In this document: piece by piece, positions 44,241 to 54,602 of the stretch
Layout: every line of letters starts with the position of its first letter
Position numbering within the stretch: the first letter of the stretch is position 1
NCBI GenBank assembly: GCA_002682825.1
Contig: NOKP01000014.1
Coordinates: 693,559 to 757,558 of the forward strand
DNA length: 64,000 bases
From: Neonectria sp. B-13
Lineage: Eukaryota; Ascomycota; Sordariomycetes; Hypocreales; Nectriaceae
Reading direction: 5' to 3'
Notes under the pieces: generated by a model
Database searches by the model: none
What the model saw: only the letters and a program-made list of their open reading frames with translations
Told to the model about the DNA's origin: nothing
Translations under genes and position numbers: made by a program

Positions 44241-45831
44241 ATGGCGCTTCTTAATTTTACTCTCAGTGAGGAAGGTGTCTCGACCTTTCGCGACGCCCTC
44301 ATCTGCCTGAACAAGTTTAGCGACGACGTCTTCCTGGAGGCACGAAGGGACTCTGTGTGTGCTGCACCATGCTTTCATCCTGGCCATTAAACTGACAGCT
44401 TCCCAAGTTCGTCCTTACCACTCTCAACACATCCAAGTCTGCCTACGCCAGCGTTAGGCTCGCCACGAACAAGTTCTTCTTGCGCTACCAGTTCCAAGGC
44501 AGCGGCCAGTTTCGCGATCGCTTCTACTGCACCCTCTACATCCGAGTATGTCCCTGCAGCGAGTATATCAATGTCTGCCGCCATTTTTGACACGTTTACT
44601 AGGCACTAATCTCCCTGTTTCGGAGCCGCACTGCACCGGACAGCCAGAGAGATGTCGAGAAGCAGACCCTCATCGAACGTTGCGACGTTGCCATCGAGGA
44701 TGGCGAAGGAATTCAAAGTCGGCTCATCGCTCGCATCATCTTCCGAAACGGGTTGACTTCTACGCATCGTATTCCCTTCGAGGTCGCAGTTCCAGTCCAC
44801 GCCAAGTTCAACCGGCAAGATAGTCCACACCATTGGAGGATTGCATCACGGACGCTGCGACAGTTGATGGATCATTTCGGTCCTGGAATTGAGTTCCTCG
44901 ACATCAACACCGACGGCGACCACGTCAATTTCACTTGCTTCAGTGAGAAGACAGTCAGCTCGGATAGTACGTCCTTCCCACGGCATTGTCTAGCCACAAC
45001 AAGACACTAACATATCTGTTAAGCGGTCTTAAAAAAACCTCTCCAAACCTCTATCGCTGTGGAGGTTGATGAGTTCGATGACATTGATGTGGAGGACAAG
45101 CTCCACATCGTGATATCTGTCAAAGATTTCCGGGCAATCGTTCAGCATGCGGGCATCACGGGCAACGATGTCTCTGCTCGATATTCAGTCCCATCTCGTC
45201 CTATCCAGCTCTCCTACTCGAGTGATGCTATCTCGTGCGAGTTCTTGATCATGACGATAGGTGAGAGGGGTAGTAACCCGGGTCAAAAGACCAAGAAGGG
45301 CCGCAAGAACACAGCACAAAACAACGGCCCGCACCTCGAAGCCACGTCACGTAGAACGAGTCTGGCTCCCTCCGAAGCACCACAGCCTCAGCCCCAACCA
45401 CCTCCCCCATCAAGACCGCAACAAAACCCTACTCCGCAACTGAGCGCTGCTAGGGCTAGCGCATCACGCATAGGAGCGTTTGAACTGCGCCCGTCGCAAA
45501 GGCCGCCGCCACCCCCGACCATGAGATCGGAGAGTTTGTTCGTCGAGGATGAGGGCTGGGAACCCGTGAGAGACGACGAAGATGCAGAAGAGGATGCGAG
45601 ACTGGAGTGGGATCATAGCGTGGATCCGGTGAGTATACGCAAGTCTCTTCTGCGGTTTTTGAAAGCTAACTCCTTCAGAATCCTTCCGCTATGCACATGA
45701 GCCGAGTTGAAGATCAACCGATGGCGGAGCCTGAACCCGAACGTCCAGAGCCAACTGGCGATGAGTCCCAGTTCCTGGAACCTACACAGAGGCTATCAGA
45801 TGTCAAGAACCTGGCCCTCTTCCCAGACTAA
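44241..45831 (+). CDS. RAD9: DNA damage checkpoint clamp protein Rad9
   Basis: Five exons: 44241-44354, 44399-44545, 44603-44966, 45024-45628 and 45679-45831, giving 460 residues; introns are 44-57 nt. The start LNFTLSEEGVSTFRDALICL and LEARRDS is the first PCNA-like strand-helix unit of Rad9, continued by KFVLTTLNTSKSAYASV, ERCDVAIED and SRLIARI. Two PCNA-like halves (to about residue 300) are followed by a Pro/Gln-rich tail with SQ and TQ sites, ending TQRLSDVKNLALFPD. Rad9 forms the 9-1-1 ring with Rad1 and Hus1 that is loaded at damage and recruits the ATR-type kinase through the tail. It is convergent with ATS1 with 60 bp between the stops. Confidence 0.93.
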
Positions 45832-45891
45832 GGATTCACGGGCTGCCTGGAGATGCGATGCAAAGTTTTGGTGGCATTGTGAGTGGCCAGT

Positions 45892-46983
45892 TCACTCTTC
45901 AGCCGTAATGAATACCCAGCTGGTGGCGCAACCTGCACCGACTGCACCTATCTTAGATCCAGAAGGGATGAATTTTGACGACGCAATGATGTTCCATCTG
46001 CCCTTGACATCGTTGTTCTCGACCTGGGGTCCACAGTTTCCGTGTTCGCCCCAGCCCCATGTAAGGACATCGCCGGTAGCCGAAAGAGCAACGACGTGTT
46101 CGCTACCGATAGCAATCTTGCTAAGTTTCGGGAGGTTCGGCGGGGGTAGCTGGCCATGGTCGTCTCGGCCCCAGCTTTGTAGGTCGCCGTCCTCGGTCAA
46201 GATGTAGACGTTTCCCCAGCTGGCCCCGACGTCGCTCCATTTGGGAGCTGGTTGAGGGGCACGAGCCTGAATCCCCCACTTGTCTGAGCCGAGCACCTGA
46301 ATGTTCCCGCTCCCAGATTCACCGAACAAGCAAGTAAACGTCCGGCCACACACGGCTCTGGCGACTTTGAAGTCAATGCCTTCGATCTTTCGCGGAGCGT
46401 GGATGACCTGCGCAGGGTTTCCAGCCTGCCCCTTCGACCCGTTGCCCCAGCCGTGGACGTCGCCGTTGTCAAGAACTGCGACGACGTGGCTCATGCATGC
46501 GGCAAGGTCTACGACCTCTGTTCCGGGAGGCGGGAAATCTTTGATCTCGTTGGCATTTGGTGTTCGCACGATGAGCTCGCCGAGACCCAACTCTCCCTTC
46601 CCACCCAATCCAAAGCTGAAAACCTTGGTCTTCTTGCCTTCCGCGTCCTTGGCGACGACCACCGAGGCCTCCCAGGTCGCAGCAACCAGAGCGACCTCCC
46701 CGATATTACGTTGCCCATCCCTGGTGAGCCTGATCTCGCGGATGACAGATGCGTCAGGGCCAGACGTCAGACCGCAAGCCCCAGGCGTAGAGTCTCCAGT
46801 CCAGAAAAGCTCCCCAGATTTTGTCAGAAGCAGCGTGTGGTTTCCACCCGCAGCAATTTTGACGATGGGCGAGCTTGGTGGATCAGGATCGAAGACCACC
46901 TGTTTGGGGACCGAGACATCTTCCTTGTGGCCGATGCCAAGTTGCCCGGAGCCATTGGAGCCAAGCGCGAATACTACTTCCAT
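45892..46983 (-). CDS. ATS1: ATS1/KTI13-like RCC1-repeat protein
   Basis: Intronless, 363 residues from an ATG at 46983. At least five RCC1-type blades are visible: LGSNGSGQLGIG, SFGLGGKGELGLG, GWGNGSKGQAG, SWGRDDHGQLP and TWGWGEHGNCG, each with the following SHVVAL-type strand. A single-propeller RCC1 protein of this length fits Ats1/Kti13, the partner of Kti11/Dph3 in Elongator-dependent tRNA wobble-uridine modification and diphthamide synthesis. Another RCC1-like protein is the alternative; RCC1 itself is usually longer. The C-terminus (GAGCATSWVFIT) is complete. Confidence 0.85.
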   Translation of the reverse strand: MEVVFALGSNGSGQLGIGHKEDVSVPKQVVFDPDPPSSPIVKIAAGGNHTLLLTKSGELFWTGDSTPGACGLTSGPDASVIREIRLTRDGQRNIGEVALVAATWEASVVVAKDAEGKKTKVFSFGLGGKGELGLGELIVRTPNANEIKDFPPPGTEVVDLAACMSHVVAVLDNGDVHGWGNGSKGQAGNPAQVIHAPRKIEGIDFKVARAVCGRTFTCLFGESGSGNIQVLGSDKWGIQARAPQPAPKWSDVGASWGNVYILTEDGDLQSWGRDDHGQLPPPNLPKLSKIAIGSEHVVALSATGDVLTWGWGEHGNCGPQVENNDVKGRWNIIASSKFIPSGSKIGAVGAGCATSWVFITAEE

Positions 46984-47336
46984 GATTTCGAAGCGCGAGA
47001 ACCGAAATTAAAGAGGTTGGTCCGGAGACGTAATAGCGAGCCGGTTCGGCCAGTTTCTTGATGCCTGAGAGCTCTCTCCCATAGATGCATAGGCCATCGC
47101 TATACCGCAGTACTCGCTGGAGCGGGTCGCTTATGTAATTTTTCTGCTCCGTCGACTATGAAAACGACTTCTCGATTTTTTTTTCTTGTTCCTTTTCTGT
47201 AACTCCCTCTCACATCACACCTCAACAAGCACTTCTCGCTCGCTCGTCACAGTCCAGCAGATCTGGTTGAGGTGGTTTGTCGCTGCAGGATGTGATCCAT
47301 GCCCTTTGCTTGTTCCCCCATCAAGCAGTAGATATC
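46984..47336. promoter_or_regulatory. Divergent promoter ATS1 / TYR1
   Basis: About 350 bp shared by ATS1 (-) and TYR1 (+). A T-rich tract at about 47174-47195 and a CT-rich leader precede TYR1. Confidence 0.5.
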
Positions 47337-49210
47337 ATGGCTTCACCCGCTCCCGCGATCCCGGCCGGGATGGAAAACTTCGTTGTCGGACTCATTGGTA
47401 TGGGCGACATGGGCAAGATGTACGCCGAGAGGCTGTCTGCCGCTGGCTGGAGGTAAGTCAGGTCGCAAAATCTTGCTTCCTTCTTCAGCTCTACACTTGA
47501 GTGTTCTTATGGTAAGTCACTCCCTCGTCGCATCGCGACTCTTTTTTTTTCTTCCCTCCTCACCCTCCCTCCCCTTCTCATGATGACAAGAGCGCATTTG
47601 GCTCGAGCATTGCACAGGGGCGTTTGGCGGCCGTTATGGTCCTCAGACTCCCCCCTGTGCTCTCGATGATGTTAACCCTTGCTACCTTAAACATAACTTT
47701 GTCTGAAGAAATTTCCCACCTCCACTTTTTGTGTCTCACCTCGGTCTGATACTCGGTCGCTAACATTGGGACTCAAAGACTAGGAACACTTTAATCTCTC
47801 CTCGTGATGATACCCGACGCCGTGCCGAGTGGCTAACGGCGGACCTAGAATTCTGGCCTGCGACAGGGAAGAGAACCAGGAAAGCCTGCAGAAAGAATAC
47901 GCTGGAAATGTACGGCTCTCGCGCACCTGTGCCGTGCACCTGCTCCCGCCTGGCCAGAATGCTGAAGCTTTCGAGTAGAAGAATATAGAGATCTGCCGCA
48001 ATGGCCACTTCGTATCCCGCGCAAGCGACTACATTATTTATAGCGTCGAGGCGGCTATCATTGATAAAGTGATTTCCCAATATGGACCATGTATGCGCCC
48101 TCTCCCACCCACGTAGACCTCATGATGCCCTAAAGAGAACATGCCCTGTCTAACGCCGTCTGCTTTTTCGCAGCCACCAAGCTCGGCGCCATCGTCGGAG
48201 GCCAGACATCGTGCAAGTCTCCCGAAATAAAAGCCTTCGAGGCCTACCTCCCGGCCGATGTCTCCATCGTGTCGTGCCACTCACTCCACGGCCCCAACGT
48301 CGACCCCTACAACCAGCCGCTCGTCCTCATCCAGCACCGCGCCCCCGATGAGGCCCTCGACAAGGTCAAGACCGTCCTGTCGTGCCTCCGCTCCACGTTC
48401 GTGGAGTTGACGGCGCTCCAGCACGACAGCATCACGGCCGACACGCAGGCTGTCACGCACGCGGCCTTCTTGTCCATGGGCAAGGCCTGGCATGCCAACA
48501 AGCAGTTCCCCTGGGAGTTGAGCCGCTACGTCGGCGGCATCGAGAACGTCAAGGTCAACCTGATGCTGCGCATCTACAGCCAGAAGTGGCACGTCTACGC
48601 CGGGCTCGCCATCCTCAACCCCGAGGCCCGCAAGCAGATCTCCCAGTACGCCAAGAGCGTCACCATCCTGTACAAGCTGATGCTCGAGGGCAACCTCGAG
48701 GGCCTGCGCGAGCGCGTCTACAGCGCCCGCGACAAGGTCTTTGGCTCTCCCAACACCTGGGACACGCGCCCGCTCCTCGAGCCGTCCATCCTCTCGTCCT
48801 TCTCGCTCGGCACGCCCACCGATGAGCCACGCCCCAACAACCACCTCTCGCTGCTCGCCATGGTCGACTGCTGGGCGGCGCTCAACATTGTGCCCTACGA
48901 CCACATGCTCTGCAGTACGCCGCTGTTCCGCCTGCGTCTCGGTGTCACCGAGTACCTCTTCCGCAACGCGGACGTGCTCGACGCGGCGCTGCGTACCGCC
49001 GTCGAGGACAAGACGTACCGGAGCGACGATCTCGAGTTCACGTTTGCTGCGCGCGGGTGGGAGGAGTGCGTGAGCCTAGGCCACTTCGAGACGTGGGAGA
49101 AGCGCTTTGTGAGCACTCAGAAGTTCTTTGAACCGCGGTTTGAAGAGGCCAAGGTTGTTGGCAACCAGATGATCAAAAAGGTGTTGGAGAGCTTGAAGGA
49201 GGAATCTTAA
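47337..49210 (+). CDS. TYR1: Prephenate dehydrogenase
   Basis: Four exons: 47337-47452, 47849-47909, 47979-48090 and 48174-49210, giving 441 residues, close to yeast Tyr1. The enzyme converts prephenate to 4-hydroxyphenylpyruvate with NAD(P)+ in tyrosine synthesis. The N-terminal Rossmann fold begins VVGLIGMGDMGKM (17-29); exon 2 supplies ILACDREEN and exon 3 NGHFVSRASDYIIYSVEA. Exon 4 carries GAIVGGQTSCKSPE, the SIVSCHSLHGP loop with the catalytic histidine, and the helical C-terminal domain. Intron 1 is 396 nt, far longer than others in the window; the other two are 69 and 83 nt. Codon use in exon 4 is strongly C-ending, suggesting good expression. Confidence 0.95.
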
Positions 49211-49337
49211 CTTAGTAAAAGTATTACAATTGGCGAACAGGAACAGTAAAGTCAAACAGTTACTCCACAACTTCCTAGCAAGTGACATTTCCCCGAGCAC
49301 GCACTCAGCCAGCGACGGATTCTTTCCATGCTCGACT

Positions 49338-50672
49338 CTAGTCAGAGTCTAGTGTGCCCTGAGCCTCCGTCCTAGGCCCACTGATTTTGACAAGATAGTC
49401 TGTGCTGCCGTCCACCTCTGGAGTAGCGACGGACCCGGCTTGCTCCATGACGACGCAGTCAATCTTGTACTTGTTAATGTGATGATGTGGCGGCACGGAG
49501 TCTGCAGGCAACACGAACCGAACAGGCCCTTTGTTGGTTGCTTCGTTTTGCTCCTCGAGATGCATGTCGAGCTCCTCACACGTAGGCAACGCCCCCAAGT
49601 TGTTGCATGCTGGCGAATGTTTCAGCTGGACGGGAACTGGGGGCAACAAGGATAGAAATGCCTCGTGGTCAATCCTAGACTCTTTCTGGATATCCCGCCA
49701 GAGCCCGCAGCTTCTCGCTATCTGGTCGTCCAGCATCTCCATCATGCTCATGCTGAGCGTCGACGCAAAGGAGCTGTCGCCAATGCTGGTGTCGGACCGA
49801 GCGGGAACCTAACTTCCGTCAGCACTTCAACGGCCTTTTTAGCTGATTTCTCTGGTACTGACTGGTGGACGACGCAAGCCGATGCGCTTGAGAATATTTG
49901 CATCCACGACGGGCCGCTCGCCCAAAACATGGAAACCAAATCCCGTGGCTGCGGTTGGTGATAGTTCTCCACGCGCCACCGCATTTAAGCTAAGAACAGA
50001 TCGATCCGCATATGAAGGCCGACAAAAAGGGCACACTTTGTACTGGCACTCCTCATCATCGGCGCAGATCCATCGGCTGCTGTAGTTGGCATCTTGGGCC
50101 CGTTCGTCGATGCCGTTTGTTTGACGAAAGGGGCCAAGAAGGACAGCGCTGTTCTTCCGGAGGCGCTCCTTCTCGATCACAATCTGTAACTAATCATGGT
50201 TTTAGTGTGAAGGCTTGTCTTTAGACGGCCAAGCCGCCCCTTGCTTACATTTTCTCTTTGTCGTAGGATCGTAGCCACTTGGTCTGGTCGGTACTCGGCC
50301 ATCTGCGTAGGGGTGACCTCGTCGAAGAAGCATAGCCTGTCCTCTCGCGCGGCAGGACTGCGTTTCCGTGTCCCCAACTCCTCTGTTAAGACCTGTCCCA
50401 GCTCATCAAAGGCAGTCTCTCCCTGCGTTAGGACACTGACGACACCTCGGAAATAGCTTCACACTCACGGTGTATCCTTTCGACGCCGCCTGCTCGATCA
50501 GCTCATCCCGATCCTGGATGCACCGATACACCCACCCAAACGGTCCTGGTCGGTGGCACATCTCGCATGTGAAATCGATGCCGTAGAGCCGGGTCATTGT
50601 GAGGTGTGTGCACTGTGGCTGGAACCCGGGTCGGACAGACGTCTGGCGACAAGCGACCCGTCTGTAAGCCAT
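49338..50672 (-). CDS. Orphan cysteine-motif protein
   Basis: Four exons: 50469-50672, 50249-50422, 49863-50183 and 49338-49808, giving 389 residues; introns are 46, 65 and 54 nt and preserve frame. Cysteine pairs suggest zinc binding: TCEMCHRPG and YRC near residues 36-52, then WICADDEECQ and KVCPFCRP in exon 3. No RING or other named finger fits exactly. A helical middle (PTQMAEYRPDQVATILRQ) resembles a partner-binding segment. The C-terminus is rich in Pro, His and acidic residues. I do not recognise the family; similar unnamed proteins are known in Hypocreales-type genomes only as an impression, so the function stays open. Confidence 0.75.
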
Positions 50673-51822
50673 CGTGACCAAGCCGAATATCACGAATTGC
50701 CTGTTCAGATTTTGGTGCTTGCCAACCTGCGGCGATAGCGAAGATGGAGAATGGTCTCTTGCTGTCACTTTAAACGGAAAATGAATGATGACTGGGGTGT
50801 AAATGATACTATTGCGAGGCTACTCGGTGAATCGATACAAACAGCCAAGGGAGTGATGGGTGTTGCATGGCCTGCGACATGGAGAGAATGAGCCGCAACC
50901 AAGCGTGCAGCGAAAACATGACGGTGAACAAGGTCGAAGATTGAAGCTCAGGAAATATCGGCCTGACGATGCTGTTCGGGAGGGAAGTGCGAGGCAGCTG
51001 GCAGCTGCTCACTTCACTGAGTCCCCCGTGCAGGCGCCGGGGCAACGGCGCCCGTGTGTACCTCTGGTCTAAGGCCTCGATGCTACAGAGGGTTCGCTCA
51101 GTGCCTAGGTAAGTTTACTTAGATTATAACACATTCTGTAGACCTTGCCAATGAATCATTTATTCGTCGGTGAAAGCGTAAGCGTGGGCGTCAACCACGG
51201 CATACTAGTCGTGATTTACCCCAACTCGTTGCTACACATGGGGCGCTAAGCCTCCCTCCTCCCTGTAGAAACTACTGCAAACCATGGGTTCTGTGGGGGA
51301 CAAGACTGGTCGTGTGGGTGTTCCTTTATCACCTTTGTCAACTGTAGAGTATCACTCAGACTATAGGGTCATGAATGATACAATTGCTGTTGGCAGATTG
51401 TGGAACTACACCGCCTCCCAAGACTGGCGCCTCGATAGAGCTGCACGTAGAGAAAAGCCTGAACAGACCAGCCGAAGATTTAGAGCAGATTGTGACATAA
51501 CAAGGGGACAATACTCTAAGGCAATGAGTCGGCAAGGAAAACTTCACATGCAACGGTGAAACGTAGGTGGGAACCCTGATTTGGGGTTTTCATCTATTTC
51601 CTTGTCTCGTCCGTAAACACCAGACCCTCATCAAAGCCCCTTCAGCGCCCTCACCAGTTCGGATGGCTGCAACATGAAACTTGTTTTGGCAATTCAAGCC
51701 AGTCATGTGTCGTTCAACGGCGCGTTATATTCTCTAGCACGAGTGTACATGCCAGAACCGCAAGCAACGCAATCCCTTTCCGATGCAACCGTAAAGCAGC
51801 CCAAAACCGACCCTTAAACCTT
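50673..51822. other. Intergenic region, RPL32 3' flank
   Basis: About 1.15 kb between two minus-strand genes. A 91-codon ATG frame at 51284-51559 (+) has a good ATG context but no recognisable feature, and I do not call it. The rest shows nothing. Confidence 0.5.
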
Positions 51823-52526
51823 TTATACCTCGGTCGTGACCTTCGCCTTGGGGTTCGTGACCTTGACGCCTAGTTGCTTCGCACGGGCAATGATGTCAAT
51901 TCGCTTTCTCGACGAGACGTTGTGGGCAATCCTGCACGAGGGGTGTTAGCAAGACTAGTTTCGGGGACACGACAATGTCGACAGTTCGGGAGCAACGTAC
52001 TCGGCAGCGAAGGTGCGGTTGTGCATGAGGAGAAGCTCAACATCCTTGAGGTTGCTGACAAGGAAAGCCTTGTGGCCGGAGGGGGTCAGGAACTTGGTCT
52101 TCTTGTTGGAACCATATCCGATCTAAAACCGCAATCGTCAGCAATCAATCTCCAAAAATGCCAATTCGCCAGAGAACTGGGAGCTCTCTGAGAATTTCAC
52201 GAGAGGCTGCACGTACCTTGGGCATGGAAATGGCACCACGGAAGCGTCGTCGGACACGGGAATCGATACCCTTGGGCTTGCGCCAGCTAGGGTCCACACA
52301 CTTGAACCGATCACTCTGGTGACGGGCGAAGCGCTTCGTGCCTGCATACACACACCAGTCAACATCGATGTTCCCAAGACAAGTCCTTCACCGGCATCCC
52401 ATGTCGTCGTCGAGCCATCGTCGCAGCTTATTCGGGGTGGCGGGGGGAGAGAGTTGTGCGGTGTTGAGCGGGCAGGAGGTACGTACGCTTCTTCACGATG
52501 GGGACGTGCTGCTTGGCGGAAACCAT
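51823..52526 (-). CDS. RPL32: 60S ribosomal protein L32 (eL32)
   Basis: Four exons: 52487-52526, 52217-52341, 52001-52122 and 51823-51931, giving 131 residues. The joined protein starts [20 protein letters not shown] and contains [48 protein letters not shown] and [14 protein letters not shown], all characteristic of eL32. The 5'-weighted introns, the longest 145 nt, are usual for ribosomal protein genes. It is divergent from RPS16 with 388 bp between the ATGs. Confidence 0.97.
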
Positions 52527-52914
52527 CTGGACGGAGGGTCAGTAATTCTCTTCTTCGTGATCGTTCATCCGTCTCGAGCGGGAGGTTCGTACCTTGACTG
52601 CGGGTTAGTCGAACGGCTGGTTGGCTGTGATAGTATCCGGCGTGAGGTTCTGGCGAGGCGAAATTCTGGCAATGTCAAATTCGGACACTAAGCCCAAGGG
52701 CTTAGGGTTTCCATCACGTGCACCACCTTTTTTTCTTCCTGCTCGGCAGCAGTGGTGCGGCGTGCCCCAGGTGTCCCCACCTAAAATGGCCTAGCGTCTT
52801 CCGAGGGCACAAACCCTCTCTCTTGCAAAAAATCGACAGGCGAGCTAGACCATCTCAACACGTCCCGCAGCTCGTAACCTCACAGCACCTCCGGCAACCA
52901 GACAATCAGCAATC
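52527..52914. promoter_or_regulatory. Bidirectional ribosomal-protein promoter RPL32 / RPS16
   Basis: 388 bp separate the two ATGs. A TTAGGGTTT element (52702-52710, Tbf1-type) and a CACGTG element (52715-52720, Cbf1-type) sit 5 bp apart near the middle. In several ascomycetes Tbf1 and Cbf1 control ribosomal protein genes, so one element pair may drive both genes. Confidence 0.7.
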
Positions 52915-53564
52915 ATGTCGACGACCCAGAGCGTGCAATGCTTCGGCAAGAAGAAGACGGCCACGGCCGTCGCCCACTGCAAGGTTCGTGGAGGAAACCG
53001 CTGTCGCAACCTCGAGAGACGTGCAACGAACGAATTGCTAACGACGACTTCGCAAAATAGGCCGGCAAGGGTCTCGTTAAGGTCAACGGCCGCCCTCTCA
53101 ACCTCGTCCAGCCCGAGATCTTGCGCTTCAAGGTACGATAATGTGCCCTTTGCGATCCGTGAACAACATCCCGCCATCGAATTCCCCAATCCTTTGGAAC
53201 GGACACTCCCGGCGGGTGGAGATCGCACTTTCGAGAGATGGAACGAAATGCTGAGACTTTTTTTGCTTTCTAGGTCTACGAGCCCCTCCTGGTTGTCGGC
53301 CTCGACAAGTTTGCCAACGTCGACATCCGCGTCCGCGTCACCGGCGGTGGTCACACCTCGCAGATCTACGCCGTCCGTCAAGCCATTGCCAAGTCCCTCA
53401 TCGCCTACTACCAGAAGTTCGTCGACGAGCACTCCAAGAACCTCCTCAAGCAGGCTCTTGTCCAGTTCGACCGTACCCTCCTCGTCGCCGACAACCGCCG
53501 CTGCGAGCCCAAGAAGTTTGGTGGTAAGGGTGCCCGTTCGCGCTTCCAGAAGTCCTACCGATAA
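52915..53564 (+). CDS. RPS16: 40S ribosomal protein S16 (uS9)
   Basis: Three exons: 52915-52983, 53058-53132 and 53274-53564, giving 144 residues. The protein begins [20 protein letters not shown] and continues [47 protein letters not shown] and ends in the basic tail [11 protein letters not shown] that contacts P-site tRNA. Length and motifs are exact for uS9. Confidence 0.98.
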
Positions 53565-54498
53565 ACGGTCTGGGAAGCTCGGGGCAGCGCGCCACGCCCA
53601 CGTGTACGTCGTGTGGGCGTGGCAGTTGGGTGTTGTTGGCAGTGCGGAAAAGGGATCGGAGTCACATATTCCCTGGTCTGGGAATGGGTTTCCCATTGGC
53701 ATTTGCATGGCCTTGCTTTTGGCGGATTGTAAAGGATCTGGCAGGCAAATGAAATCTTCAAAGTTAACGACGCGGTTCATCCTGCACGAGACTGTGATGT
53801 GCTCAATGAAATGGCTCGACTGGCCCTGCACCCTGCACCTTAATGACCCAAGCGCTTGTGACAAGTCGCATGCCGTGTTCCCATGGTCATTGTAGTGTTG
53901 GCAATGAATAGAAGCACCTAGCTCTCACACCCAACCTCACTAGACAACATTGCTACCAAACTGCTATCACTCTTAGAAGCGTAAAATACTTGAGTAAGAA
54001 CCCAGAGGCTGTGTGCTGTCCTAGCCTGCCCCTCGTTCTAGTGACAAGAACCCAACTGGGTTTACTCACGCATGCCAATAGCATCCGGAGGCCTCTGTCC
54101 GAATCCGAGGAAACATCAGCTTGGATCAACAAGTCTTCAAGATAAATGCCATTCGAAATGTTACCAGAACGCTACCTTCATCGCTATAATTGTGTGTTCA
54201 TAACCCCGCCCATACCAGGAATACTCCAAACTCCTTCCATGTGATTTTCTTTCCCCAATTCCGCGTGGTATTCATGTCGTCCTCCTCCTCTCCATCCCGT
54301 CTTACTCACCAGCCCATATTCGTGAACTAAGCATGGTCAAGCTTCTCATTCTCTCCGTACTAGCCTTCGTCGCTGTTGGCGAGTCGAAAGCCGACGAGAC
54401 CGCATCCGCAGCCATCGTCGAAATCGTTCAGCGGCTAACCCCCCCGTGCAACTCTCCTAGTAGCTCGGAGGCTGGAGTGTCTTGTAGGCCTGGTACTC
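53565..54498. other. 3' flanks of RPS16 and AAR2
   Basis: About 930 bp. It contains a possible small gene start at 54333 (see separate entry) and otherwise nothing recognised. Confidence 0.5.
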
Positions 54499-54602
54499 CT
54501 AGTCATTCCACGAGACCAGGTCGCGCTGCCGGCCAGATTCATCCAGTTGCACCACCTCGGGGGCCCACTCGCCACGCTCATCTTCAGCTTCCAGGTCGTT
54601 AA
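54333..54602 (+). CDS. Doubtful small secreted protein
   Basis: An ATG frame of 89 codons begins with a convincing signal-peptide-like segment (MVKLLILSVLAFVAVGES) followed by a short helix (SAAIVEIVQRL). After about residue 36 the composition becomes Pro/Arg/Ser-rich, and the frame overlaps the 3' end of AAR2 in antisense. An intron may remove that part, or the match may be chance. No family is recognised. Confidence 0.25.
   Translation: MVKLLILSVLAFVAVGESKADETASAAIVEIVQRLTPPCNSPSSSEAGVSCRPGTPSHSTRPGRAAGQIHPVAPPRGPTRHAHLQLPGR

Noticed and set aside
44082..44593. Minus-strand frames of 101 and 68 codons, at first taken as a two-exon gene
   Set aside because: They lie antisense to RAD9 exons 1 and 2, no splice joins them in phase, and the plus strand reads a clear Rad9 N-terminus.
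51284..51559. 91-codon frame with good ATG context
   Set aside because: Product has no recognisable feature and the region shows no splice or leader structure.
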